Assembly (NCBI RefSeq): GCF_025860405.1
Contig: NZ_CP063785.1
Span: 62,001-126,000, forward strand
From: Tolypothrix sp. PCC 7712
GTDB taxonomy: Bacteria > Cyanobacteriota > Cyanobacteriia > Cyanobacteriales > Nostocaceae
Direction: 5' to 3'
DNA: 64,000 nt
Part shown: positions 18,962 through 27,279 of the stretch, one piece after another
How the letters are laid out: each line of letters opens with the position of its first letter
How positions within the stretch are numbered: position 1 is the first letter of the stretch
The notes under the pieces: model-generated
The model's database searches: none
Told to the model about the DNA's origin: nothing
The model's input: the letters and a program-made list of their open reading frames with translations, nothing else
Program-made: the position numbers and the translations under genes

Positions 18962-19016
18962 GCTAAAACAAGAGTAGAACTGTCGATTGAAGCTGAAGAA
19001 GCGATCGCAACAGCTT
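18962..19016. repeat. Imperfect direct repeat flanking the toxin-antitoxin pair, right copy
   Basis: Right copy of the repeat described at 18210-18264. It reads in one frame as AKTRVELSIEAEEAIATALL, resembling the tail of a small cyanobacterial protein, so both copies may be remnants of the same gene end. Confidence 0.65.
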
Positions 19017-19032
19017 TATTGATCCGAGACTT

Positions 19033-21096
19033 TTAAGGTTGATAGCGGATACTAAAGTAAAACCCATCATCTTGAGCATTATTACCGCGATCGCTTAAAT
19101 CTACAAAGGGGATGCCATAATCTAGGCGCATGGTTAATTTATCAATGCCCAAGGCTTGATTCCACAATAGCCCTAAGCCGGCACTGGCTAAAAATGTTTG
19201 ATTGGGTAGCTTATTGGGATTGTCTGATTGATTCCAAACAGCGCCTAAATCAACAAACGGTATCACCTGTAGGGTGGATAATCCGGCTTTATTGCGTTGC
19301 ACTGTAATTCTGTCTTCAATTGCAAAACGGAATCCATTATCGCCAGAACGGACATTTTGCCGATAGCCGCGCACAGATTGTCCGCCACCAATGACGAATT
19401 GCTGGGAAGGTAACAAACTATCTGGTGTGAGTTGCAAGTCTGCTTGGACAATTAATAGATGATCGTTATTTAGCTGCTGTACGCGCTGGATTTGACCTAG
19501 CCAACTGAAAAAACGACTATCAGGAATGGGATCACTATTAATCGTGGCATCAAATAAACCAGTGCCTAAACTAAACTGCGATTGTAACAGCCAAGCGCCG
19601 CGCGGGTCGCGTCGGACATAATCTTGGCTAAACTTAAATACACTGGTACGACTAACGCCATTAGCATCAGGGCCGATACCAAAGGGAGTGGGAAGTTGAT
19701 CGAAGAGAAAAGTTTGCCCATCTTCATAAGTAAAGCCGAAAGACAAGGCAAATTCTTCTTTAGGTGATCGCATTAACGGCTGACGATAACTAATTTCATA
19801 AACATCTTGATCGCCTTTGATCCCAAACTGGTCAAAAGGTGGCTGGGTAATTTCGTTGCGATTGGGTGCAACTCGCAGGCGTAACTTCCCATCCATCGCA
19901 TTTAGGGGAATTTGATAGCTAAAATCAAAGCGATCGGAACCACCTGTCAGGGTGCGATAATAAGCACCTGCGATTTCATCTCCTATCCCAGTTAAGTTGC
20001 GGTGAAGTAGTTGGATTCCTAACCTTTCTGAACCAATACTAGGCGGTGAATAGTTATCGATACTGAAGCTGCTGACAAAAGGATTGGCTTCATCAACCCT
20101 GACGATAAGAATACTTTCACCAACTTTTCCCGTAGGGCGCAGGCTGGCTTCTACATTATTAAATAGTGGATCGAGTCGCAGTAACTTGAGCTTTTCTTCT
20201 AGCTTAATTGTATTTAAGGGAATCTCTGCACCTAATTGAATGCGATCGCGCACATATCCAGGATTTAAGCGCTTTGTTCCTTGCACCTCAATTTCTGACA
20301 ACCGCCCTTCAATAATGCGAATTACCGCCACACCATCTGTATTTCCAGCCTGTTGCGTTACGGGAATCGCCCGGGAATTTATATAGTTATTGTTCAGATA
20401 AAGCTGAGTCACAGCATCAGCAGCTTTCCGCAATTCCTCTACTGTTAATTCCCGCCCTTCAAATGGCTGAACAACCTGATTTAATTGTTGTTCTGTAAAT
20501 ACGGTGCTATCTACAACATTAATTTTGCGGACGAAAAATCTCTCAGGAGTTGTTGGTGTGACTGCTGGTGGCGGGTTGGGGGGGCTAAATTCCGGCGGGG
20601 TAGTTTCTGGCGGTTGGGGGGTTGGGGATTGGGTAATTGGTAATTGGTAATTGGTAATTGGTAATTGGTAATTGGGTTTTGACTCAGGACTCAGGACTTT
20701 TGACTCAGCACTGTTTTGAAACTCAGGACTCAGGACTTTTAACTCAGCACTGCTTTGAGACTCAGGACTGTTTTGCGACTCGGAACTCAGTACTTTTAAC
20801 TCAGTACTGGTTTGGTTGGCTGTGGCTTTCAAGCCTGTGATGGCAAGTATTCCAATTAAATGCAGAATGAATAAACTGCTTTTAAAACCAAAACTTTGAT
20901 ACAAGAATGATATAAAAAATTTCCTATTAACAATATAGTTAAAAGCTTGATGGACGGTAGCTAAAAACTGCCGTTGATATCGACATTTTATTGATTTCTT
21001 GCGGATACTTCCCAAAGCATCAATTTTTTGATATATTTTCTTACTTTGCGGAATTAAAATTTCAGAATTAAGATTATTTTTTATACTTTTTTTCAT
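19033..21096 (-). CDS. TpsB/ShlB-FhaC-type outer membrane transporter
   Basis: A two-partner-secretion pore of 687 residues when started at MKKSIKNNLN (21096); the frame stays open to 21222 and could add 42 residues. A membrane-like segment lies near SSLFILHLIGILAITGLKA. The region after it is low-complexity and partly made of repeated DNA (LKVLSSES and NYQLPIT repeats), followed by a proline-rich linker. Two POTRA domains follow (ERFFVRKINVVDSTVFTEQQ onward; IEVQGTKRLNPGYVRD), then the ShlB domain and the beta barrel with the conserved motif FVIGGGQSVRGYRQ and a C-terminal FSIRYQP ending in proline. It is divergent from the gene at 21438 whose product has a TPS secretion domain, so that product is the likely substrate. 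Confidence 0.88.
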   Translation of the reverse strand: MKKSIKNNLNSEILIPQSKKIYQKIDALGSIRKKSIKCRYQRQFLATVHQAFNYIVNRKFFISFLYQSFGFKSSLFILHLIGILAITGLKATANQTSTELKVLSSESQNSPESQSSAELKVLSPEFQNSAESKVLSPESKPNYQLPITNYQLPITQSPTPQPPETTPPEFSPPNPPPAVTPTTPERFFVRKINVVDSTVFTEQQLNQVVQPFEGRELTVEELRKAADAVTQLYLNNNYINSRAIPVTQQAGNTDGVAVIRIIEGRLSEIEVQGTKRLNPGYVRDRIQLGAEIPLNTIKLEEKLKLLRLDPLFNNVEASLRPTGKVGESILIVRVDEANPFVSSFSIDNYSPPSIGSERLGIQLLHRNLTGIGDEIAGAYYRTLTGGSDRFDFSYQIPLNAMDGKLRLRVAPNRNEITQPPFDQFGIKGDQDVYEISYRQPLMRSPKEEFALSFGFTYEDGQTFLFDQLPTPFGIGPDANGVSRTSVFKFSQDYVRRDPRGAWLLQSQFSLGTGLFDATINSDPIPDSRFFSWLGQIQRVQQLNNDHLLIVQADLQLTPDSLLPSQQFVIGGGQSVRGYRQNVRSGDNGFRFAIEDRITVQRNKAGLSTLQVIPFVDLGAVWNQSDNPNKLPNQTFLASAGLGLLWNQALGIDKLTMRLDYGIPFVDLSDRGNNAQDDGFYFSIRYQP
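20634..20672. repeat. Heptamer tandem repeat inside the tpsB coding region
   Basis: Five or so GTAATTG units are read in frame as NYQLPIT repeats in the TpsB linker. They are the same unit that fills intergenic spacers elsewhere in the window. A second intragenic repeat follows at about 20675-20790, where copies of GACTCAGGACT encode the repeated SPESQ/LKVLS segments. Confidence 0.75.
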
Positions 21097-21437
21097 TTCA
21101 CTATACTGAAATGGATGATGTATAAAGTTCTCAGTTATTAGGTATAAGCTATCAGTTTCATTGGCAATATAACGCCTTCTCAAACAAACTGCAGAAGGCG
21201 CTATAGCTTTGTAAAACTGCACTATACGCTTAATTACTGTTTACTTAGTTAAACACCTGGCTAGTTGAGATTCCGGAAAATTGTTTTAGCCACAGTAATA
21301 TTTAAATATCATATTTTTGCCAGTCATATTCAAAAAAATTAATATATTTAATTACATTTAACACTGCAAAATTCTCAGTGATATCCGATAGGATAAATAT
21401 GCTGGTCAGAGATTAGAAATTGCGTTGGAGAACTTCC
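21097..21437. other. Divergent intergenic region between tpsB and the TpsA-like gene
   Basis: About 340 bp of AT-rich DNA that must hold both promoters. The rightward gene has a good ribosome binding site, GGAG at 21427-21430, seven bases before the ATG at 21438. No operator was recognised. Confidence 0.5.
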
Positions 21438-24400
21438 ATGTCACTGCCGATTTCCATTGTCATTACGAATTACAATCGGGAGCATTTTCTAGGAGAGGCG
21501 ATCGCCAGCGTCCTGAGGCAGACATGGCGAGATTTTGAGTTACTCGTGTGGGATGATGGCTCTACAGATAATTCCCTTGCGATCGCGCAAAAATATGCGG
21601 GGCAAGATAGGCGAGTGCGGGTAGTAGCAGCACCCCATCAGGGAGTAACTGCGGCACGACGAGATGCGATCGCTCAAACTACAGGAACCTACATCGGCTG
21701 GGTAGATAGTGACGACTATTTAGCACCAACCGCCTTGGAAAAAACCGTTACTATCCTCAACCGTCAGCCAGAAGTCGGCTTTGTATACACCGATTATCTA
21801 GATGTTGACGACAAGAGTAAAGTTATTAGATATGGTCGGCGCAGTTTGATTCCCTACTCTCAAGAACGACTGCTAGTCGATTTCATGACTTTTCAATTCC
21901 GCCTAATTCGTCGTTCTATTTATGACTTAGTAGATGGGTTCAATGGTTCCCCGGATTACGCGGAAGACTACGATTTATGTTTGCGGCTTTCGGAAGTTAC
22001 TCAAGTTGCACATATTCAGCAGCCACTTTACTATTACCGCCACCACGCTGGGAATATCACCAAACAAGCCCAGCTAGAACTGCTGTTATGTTCTCAACAA
22101 GTTATTGCCCAAGCATTGCAACGGCGAGGACTAGCTGATAAATATCAAATCGATGTCGAACTTTCCACAGGGCACTTTTTCTTGCGTCACAAGCAAGTAG
22201 AGGGCAGGAGGCAGGGGGCAGAAGGCAGGAGGCAGAAGGTAAGAGAACATAATTCCTCTCAAGTCCGCAAACATTTACTCAAAGCCCAGCCGCTTTGCGC
22301 CGGGATTCTTCCCTTATTTGCAACTCTCTCTGCTATTACAGCCCAAGCTCAACAAATTATACCTGCTAATGATGGTACAAATACCATCGTTACCCCTAAT
22401 GGTAACAGGCTAGATATTACTGGTGGTCAGACTTCAAGTGATGGTGCTAACCTATTCCACAGCTTTCAACAGTTTGGTTTAACACCAGAACAAATTGCGA
22501 ACTTCCAAGCCAATCCTAATCTGCAAAACATTTTAGGTAGGGTGACAGGTGGTAATGCTTCCATTATCAATGGCTTAATTCAGGTAACAGGGGGAACTGC
22601 TAACCTTTACTTGATGAATCCCGCCGGATTTGTTTTTGGGCCGAATGCTAGCTTAAATGTTCCTGGTGCGTTCACCGCCACCACCGCCAACGGAATTGCT
22701 TTTGGTGATAGTTGGTTTAATGCTAGTGGTGCGACGAATAACTACTCCGTTTTAGTTGGTAATCCCACAGGTTTTGCCTTTACCATGAGCCAGCCAGGAG
22801 CTATATTAAATGCTGGTAATTTGGCTGTGGCTGATGGGCAAAGTTTGAGCCTTTTGGGTGGAACAGTGGTAAATACCGGCACTCTTACAGCACCATCTGG
22901 GCAAATTTTGGTGACATCTGTACCAGGGGAAAATTGGGTACGCCTTAGCCAGCCTGGTAATTTGTTAAGTCTGGAAATTCAACCTTCAGCGGCTAATAGT
23001 AATCAACCAAATAACTGGACAATCCCCATTCCCTCTCTACCGGAATTACTCACTGTTGGGAATACAGGTTTAACGGCTAACCCTGATGGAACAGTGAAAC
23101 TTTCAGCTTCTAACACAACTATCCCCACAACACCCGGTACAACCATTGTGTCTGGGAAAGTTGATGCTTCTGGTTCCACAGGCGGGAAGGTGAATATTTT
23201 AGGTCAACAAGTCGGTTTAGTTGATGCCAATATTAACGCCTCTGGAAATAATGGTGGCGGTACAGTCTTGATTGGTGGAGATTATCAAGGTCAGGGTACT
23301 GTACCAACTGCGACTAACACTTATGTTGATAGTAAATCGGTAATCGCTGCCGATAGTAACCTCAATGGCGATGGGGGAAGGGTAATTGTTTGGGGTAATG
23401 ACACCACCCAATTCCTCGGTAAAATTACAGCGCGTGGTGGGGCGAATAGTGGTAATGGTGGTTTTGTGGAAGTATCGGGTAAAAATTTCCTCACCTACAA
23501 TGGTCAGGTAGATACTTCCGCAACTAATGGTACATTGGGGACTTTGTTACTCGACCCCAGCACCTTAAGAATTATTGATGCCGCCGCAGGTGGTACTTTT
23601 GATGGGACACCGAGTAGTATTCCTTTTGGATTGGCTGATAATGGTGCGAATACTATTTCTTGGGGTGCGTTAAGTACTGCTGGTGCCAATATTGATTTAC
23701 AGGCGACAGGAAATATTACTATTGACCCCATTACAGGGAATACACCTGGAGTCACAACTGCTGCTGGTGTAGCGACACTAAATTTAGGCGGTGCAGGTAG
23801 TTTCCGGCTAACTTCACAAAATGGTGCTGTTACCTTTGCCAATACCAGCAACACCATCAATACTACTGGAGGCGATATCTTTATCTCCGGCGCGAGTTTA
23901 TCACTAGGGAATCTCAACACTACAGGTAACTTTGCTCCTAGCGGTGATGTGAATTTATCTGCAACAGGTAACATTACTGCGGGCAATATTAACACTAGTG
24001 GCTTTGTGTTTGGGGGTGAAGGCTACGGTGGTGGCTATAACGGAGGTAATATTACTGCTACTAGTAGCGGGGGTGCGATTACCCTGGGAAATCTTAGCAC
24101 CAATATCAGTGCCGTGACTGGGGGTCAGGCGGGGACTTTAAATTTAACTGCTGTTGGTAATATCAATACAGGTAATATTAATACCTCCGCAACTGGAGGT
24201 TTCCAGTCAGGTACAGGTGGAACCGTTCAAGCAACTAGTAGTGGAGGTAGTATCACGACAGGCGCAATTAACTCATCTGTAACCAAAACCGGGCAGAGTG
24301 GCAATTATACGGCGACATCTGGTGCAGTGAACTTAACTGCTGCGGCTAATATTACGACTGGTGCAATTAATTCCTCAGCTACCGCATTGAATGTTGATGG

Positions 24401-26531
24401 TGATGCAACGGCTACAGGTGGAAACGTCACTCTCAGGACAACCAATCCTTTTGGTAGCACAATTACCTTTACTACAATCAACAGCCAAGCGACGACGGAA
24501 CCAGGAGGTACTGTAACTGGCGGTGATGTCCAAGTCCTAACTAATGGGCTGGTGCGAGGAACAGGTACTCTACTAGGAAATACCATCGCAACTGGTGGCA
24601 TTATTAATGCTGGAGAAGGCGGTACTAGTAGCTCTGCACCACCTATCGGCGGTAATATTACAATTCAACATGATGGCGGCCCTGATAATGTGCCGTTTAC
24701 CGTAGGGAATGCTAGCGTCAACGGTACAGCAGGCGCACTCAACGCCGGGGGAACTTCCATCATTAATGCAGGTAGCTTGAGTGCGCCTGTATTACCCAAC
24801 GGCGGCGCAGCTAGCGGCACTCCCGCCGGGATTACAATTAATTCTGTCAACACTCCCCCAACATTAACAGCCAACACCACATTACCTAATACCCAAATTA
24901 ATCAATCGGTAGCTGTTAATTTTGGTAGTTTAGGCGCAGTAGTTACCGATGCTAACAACGACAACACCACCATTCGCATTGATGCAGTCAATTCTGGTAC
25001 TTTAACCGTTAATGGTGCTGCTGTTGTTCCTGGTGTGACTACAGTATCAAGCGGTTCTAACTTAGTTTACACACCCCCAACAGATACTACTGGTTCGCTC
25101 AATGCCTTTACCATTCGCGCCAGTGATGGTGTTTCTACTTCCACACCTGTACAGATAGGTATCAACGTCACCCAGACAAATAAGCCAGATATTCCTGTGT
25201 GTAATTTCAATTGTCTACCAACAAAAGTTGATGAGCCTGTCAATAATAATGGTGGTGGCAAAGATCCAAAAGTTGGCGAAGAACTTCCAGAAGATAAATT
25301 CACTGGGGAATTTGAGCAACGTTTAGGTGTCGGTGGTACTACACTCAAATCACCCGATGATGCCAAAGAAATAGCTATTGAAATTGAAAAAGCCACTGGT
25401 GTAAAGCCGGCATTTATTTACCTCAGTTTTGTACCTGTAGAAATTGCACCTGCTTCAGCTAATAAACAGCTAAATACTACAGCCGAAACAGATAATGAAC
25501 AACTGGAAATAGTAGTAATTACAGGCAAGGGTAATCCCATCCGCAAACGCATTCCTGAAGCGACAAAAACCAAAGTTCTCAAAACAGCTAATCAATTCCG
25601 CCAAGAAATTATTAATCCAAGCAATAACCTTTATTTGCGGCCATCTCACCAACTTTATAATTGGATAATTGCCCCAATCAATGCAGAATTGCAAACACAA
25701 GGAATCACAAATTTAGTATTTCTCCCAGACATTGGTTTACGTTCTGCACCAATGGCAGCGCTTCACGATGGTAAAAGCTTTTTGGTAGAAAAATATAGTG
25801 TGGGTTTAATGCCCAGTCTCAGTTTAACTAACACTCTGTATACAGATATTAAAAAATCCCAAGTTTTAGCTTTAGGTGTTTCCCAAAGTACCCAAGGACA
25901 AGAACCTTTGCCAGCAGTTCCAGTGGAAATATCAACATTAGTGACGAAACTATGGCAAGGTAAGTTACTGTTAGATAAACAAGCAACTTTAGCTAATCTC
26001 AAAGCAGTTCGTCGTCAAGAACCTTTTGGGATTATCCACATGGCTACCCATGCAGACTTTGAGCCAGGTACTTTGAATAAATCCTATATTCAATTGTGGG
26101 AAGATAAACTACGTTTAGACCAAATCCGGCAATTACGCTTAAACGACCCCCAAGTTGAGATGATGGTATTAAGTGCTTGTCGCACTGCGATAGGAAACGA
26201 AGAAGCAGAGATTGGGTTTGCTGGTTTAGCTGTACTGGCTGGTGTCAAAACTAGTGTTGCGAGTCTGTGGTACGTCAGCGATTTAGGTACAGCCGCCTTA
26301 ATGACGAAGTTCTACGAAAGCTTGAAAACCGCACCTATTCGCGCCGAAGCTTTAAGACAAGCACAAGTAGCGATGGCTACAGGCAAAGTTTTCGTCAAAA
26401 ATGGTCAAATTCAAGGTTTAGAACCTGTGACAAGTTTGCCTTTACCTGCTGAAAGTATCGATGAACAAGATAAATCCCTGTCTCATCCTTATTATTGGGC
26501 AGCATTTACAATGGTGGGTAATCCCTGGTAA
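21438..26531 (+). CDS. Glycosyltransferase family 2 - TpsA secretion domain - CHAT protease fusion
   Basis: One uninterrupted reading frame of 1697 residues from the ATG at 21438 (GGAG seven bases upstream). Residues 1 to about 235 form a family-2 glycosyltransferase with DDGSTD (39-44), the metal-binding DSDD (90-93) and an AEDYDLCLRL acceptor motif. A linker encoded by purine-rich GGCAGGAGGCAG repeats (about 255-270) leads to an internal signal-peptide-like segment (LLKAQPLCAGILPLFATLSA, about 279-298, then AQAQQ). Next is a filamentous-haemagglutinin secretion domain (MNPAGFVFGPNASL near 391), a long beta-helix-like Gly/Asn/Thr repeat region to about 1240, and a C-terminal CHAT caspase-like protease with His1538 (MATHADF) and Cys1581 (LSACRTA). 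The TpsB pore is divergently encoded next door. A cytosolic glycosyltransferase joined to an exported protein is topologically odd; separate translation from an internal start is possible (only a TTG near 22180 is available). Confidence 0.82.
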   Translation: MSLPISIVITNYNREHFLGEAIASVLRQTWRDFELLVWDDGSTDNSLAIAQKYAGQDRRVRVVAAPHQGVTAARRDAIAQTTGTYIGWVDSDDYLAPTALEKTVTILNRQPEVGFVYTDYLDVDDKSKVIRYGRRSLIPYSQERLLVDFMTFQFRLIRRSIYDLVDGFNGSPDYAEDYDLCLRLSEVTQVAHIQQPLYYYRHHAGNITKQAQLELLLCSQQVIAQALQRRGLADKYQIDVELSTGHFFLRHKQVEGRRQGAEGRRQKVREHNSSQVRKHLLKAQPLCAGILPLFATLSAITAQAQQIIPANDGTNTIVTPNGNRLDITGGQTSSDGANLFHSFQQFGLTPEQIANFQANPNLQNILGRVTGGNASIINGLIQVTGGTANLYLMNPAGFVFGPNASLNVPGAFTATTANGIAFGDSWFNASGATNNYSVLVGNPTGFAFTMSQPGAILNAGNLAVADGQSLSLLGGTVVNTGTLTAPSGQILVTSVPGENWVRLSQPGNLLSLEIQPSAANSNQPNNWTIPIPSLPELLTVGNTGLTANPDGTVKLSASNTTIPTTPGTTIVSGKVDASGSTGGKVNILGQQVGLVDANINASGNNGGGTVLIGGDYQGQGTVPTATNTYVDSKSVIAADSNLNGDGGRVIVWGNDTTQFLGKITARGGANSGNGGFVEVSGKNFLTYNGQVDTSATNGTLGTLLLDPSTLRIIDAAAGGTFDGTPSSIPFGLADNGANTISWGALSTAGANIDLQATGNITIDPITGNTPGVTTAAGVATLNLGGAGSFRLTSQNGAVTFANTSNTINTTGGDIFISGASLSLGNLNTTGNFAPSGDVNLSATGNITAGNINTSGFVFGGEGYGGGYNGGNITATSSGGAITLGNLSTNISAVTGGQAGTLNLTAVGNINTGNINTSATGGFQSGTGGTVQATSSGGSITTGAINSSVTKTGQSGNYTATSGAVNLTAAANITTGAINSSATALNVDGDATATGGNVTLRTTNPFGSTITFTTINSQATTEPGGTVTGGDVQVLTNGLVRGTGTLLGNTIATGGIINAGEGGTSSSAPPIGGNITIQHDGGPDNVPFTVGNASVNGTAGALNAGGTSIINAGSLSAPVLPNGGAASGTPAGITINSVNTPPTLTANTTLPNTQINQSVAVNFGSLGAVVTDANNDNTTIRIDAVNSGTLTVNGAAVVPGVTTVSSGSNLVYTPPTDTTGSLNAFTIRASDGVSTSTPVQIGINVTQTNKPDIPVCNFNCLPTKVDEPVNNNGGGKDPKVGEELPEDKFTGEFEQRLGVGGTTLKSPDDAKEIAIEIEKATGVKPAFIYLSFVPVEIAPASANKQLNTTAETDNEQLEIVVITGKGNPIRKRIPEATKTKVLKTANQFRQEIINPSNNLYLRPSHQLYNWIIAPINAELQTQGITNLVFLPDIGLRSAPMAALHDGKSFLVEKYSVGLMPSLSLTNTLYTDIKKSQVLALGVSQSTQGQEPLPAVPVEISTLVTKLWQGKLLLDKQATLANLKAVRRQEPFGIIHMATHADFEPGTLNKSYIQLWEDKLRLDQIRQLRLNDPQVEMMVLSACRTAIGNEEAEIGFAGLAVLAGVKTSVASLWYVSDLGTAALMTKFYESLKTAPIRAEALRQAQVAMATGKVFVKNGQIQGLEPVTSLPLPAESIDEQDKSLSHPYYWAAFTMVGNPW

Positions 26532-26546
26532 GGGTGATTATTAGGC

Positions 26547-26849
26547 AATACAGTTCAGATAAGTTCATTAGTGATTGATTTGTCAGTTGTGGAAACAGCT
26601 AGCTCAATTGGGGGATTCTCCCCCAAACCCCCTCCAAAATTATTGTTGAGTTTTTTGTTGAATAATACCAATTCCAATAATGTTTGCAACAGATACATTC
26701 TTTGTAGGGGCACGGCATCTACAATCTTTTGGTATATGAAATATCTTACAGGTGCCGTGCCCCCACCCATCTGTCGCGTTCTTTTTTCAAAATGGTATAA
26801 CTAGTTTTTTGGTTTTGTTGTCAATTATTTTTCTTAACTGAACTGTATT
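26547..26849. mobile_element. MITE-like element with CAATACAGTTCAG ends
   Basis: About 300 bp bounded by AATACAGTTCAG (26547-26558) and its inverted CTGAACTGTATT (26838-26849). The same ends bound a 137-bp element at 44722-44858. No transposase lies within. Inside it is a second inverted repeat, GTAGGGGCACGGCATCT at 26704-26720 with a near-complement at 26750-26766. Confidence 0.6.
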
Positions 26850-27129
26850 ACATGATTAGGTGTAATTTCACTGAACTTTATAGAGATTTAGATACCCAAA
26901 TTTTTTAAAAAGTCGGGTATCTGGGCATTTTTATATTGTTGGCGGTGCGTTAGGCTGAAGCCGTAACGCACCCTACTGGCATGGCAAGCCTTAAATGTTG
27001 CAATAAAGATTAATTTTATCCGCGTTTATCAGCGTTTATCTGCGGTTAATTTTTTCTAATCTAACGCACTATTTTAGTCTAGACACGCCACTACTGGCGT
27101 GGCAAGGCTAAAATGTTGCAATAATTTTT
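26850..27129. other. Spacer with small inverted and dispersed repeats
   Basis: AGATACCC (26890-26897) and GGGTATCT (26915-26922) can form a hairpin after the upstream gene. A dispersed repeat at 27018-27053 matches 2731-2763. No gene is seen. Confidence 0.5.
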
Positions 27130-27184
27130 CTTGTGGGGTGGACATCTTGTCCGCCCCGGACGGGTAAGATGTCCACCCCACAAG
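27130..27184. repeat. 19-bp perfect inverted repeat
   Basis: CTTGTGGGGTGGACATCTT (27130-27148) is exactly complementary to 27166-27184, with a 17-base loop. It is of the GC-rich dispersed palindrome type. It lies about 95 bp downstream of the 2-oxoglutarate decarboxylase stop codon and could also end that transcript. Confidence 0.7.
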
Positions 27185-27279
27185 AGTTTTTTTCATGGAC
27201 TATTTTAGTCTTGTCAGTCCACTACTAGATTGAAACTATCCCAACAAGAAGATGTGCAATTTAGATGTGCACCAGAGGA

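Noticed and set aside
23504..25396. Several long minus-strand frames inside the TpsA-CHAT gene
   Set aside because: They are the low-complexity shadow of Gly/Asn/Thr-rich repeats in the real gene on the other strand.
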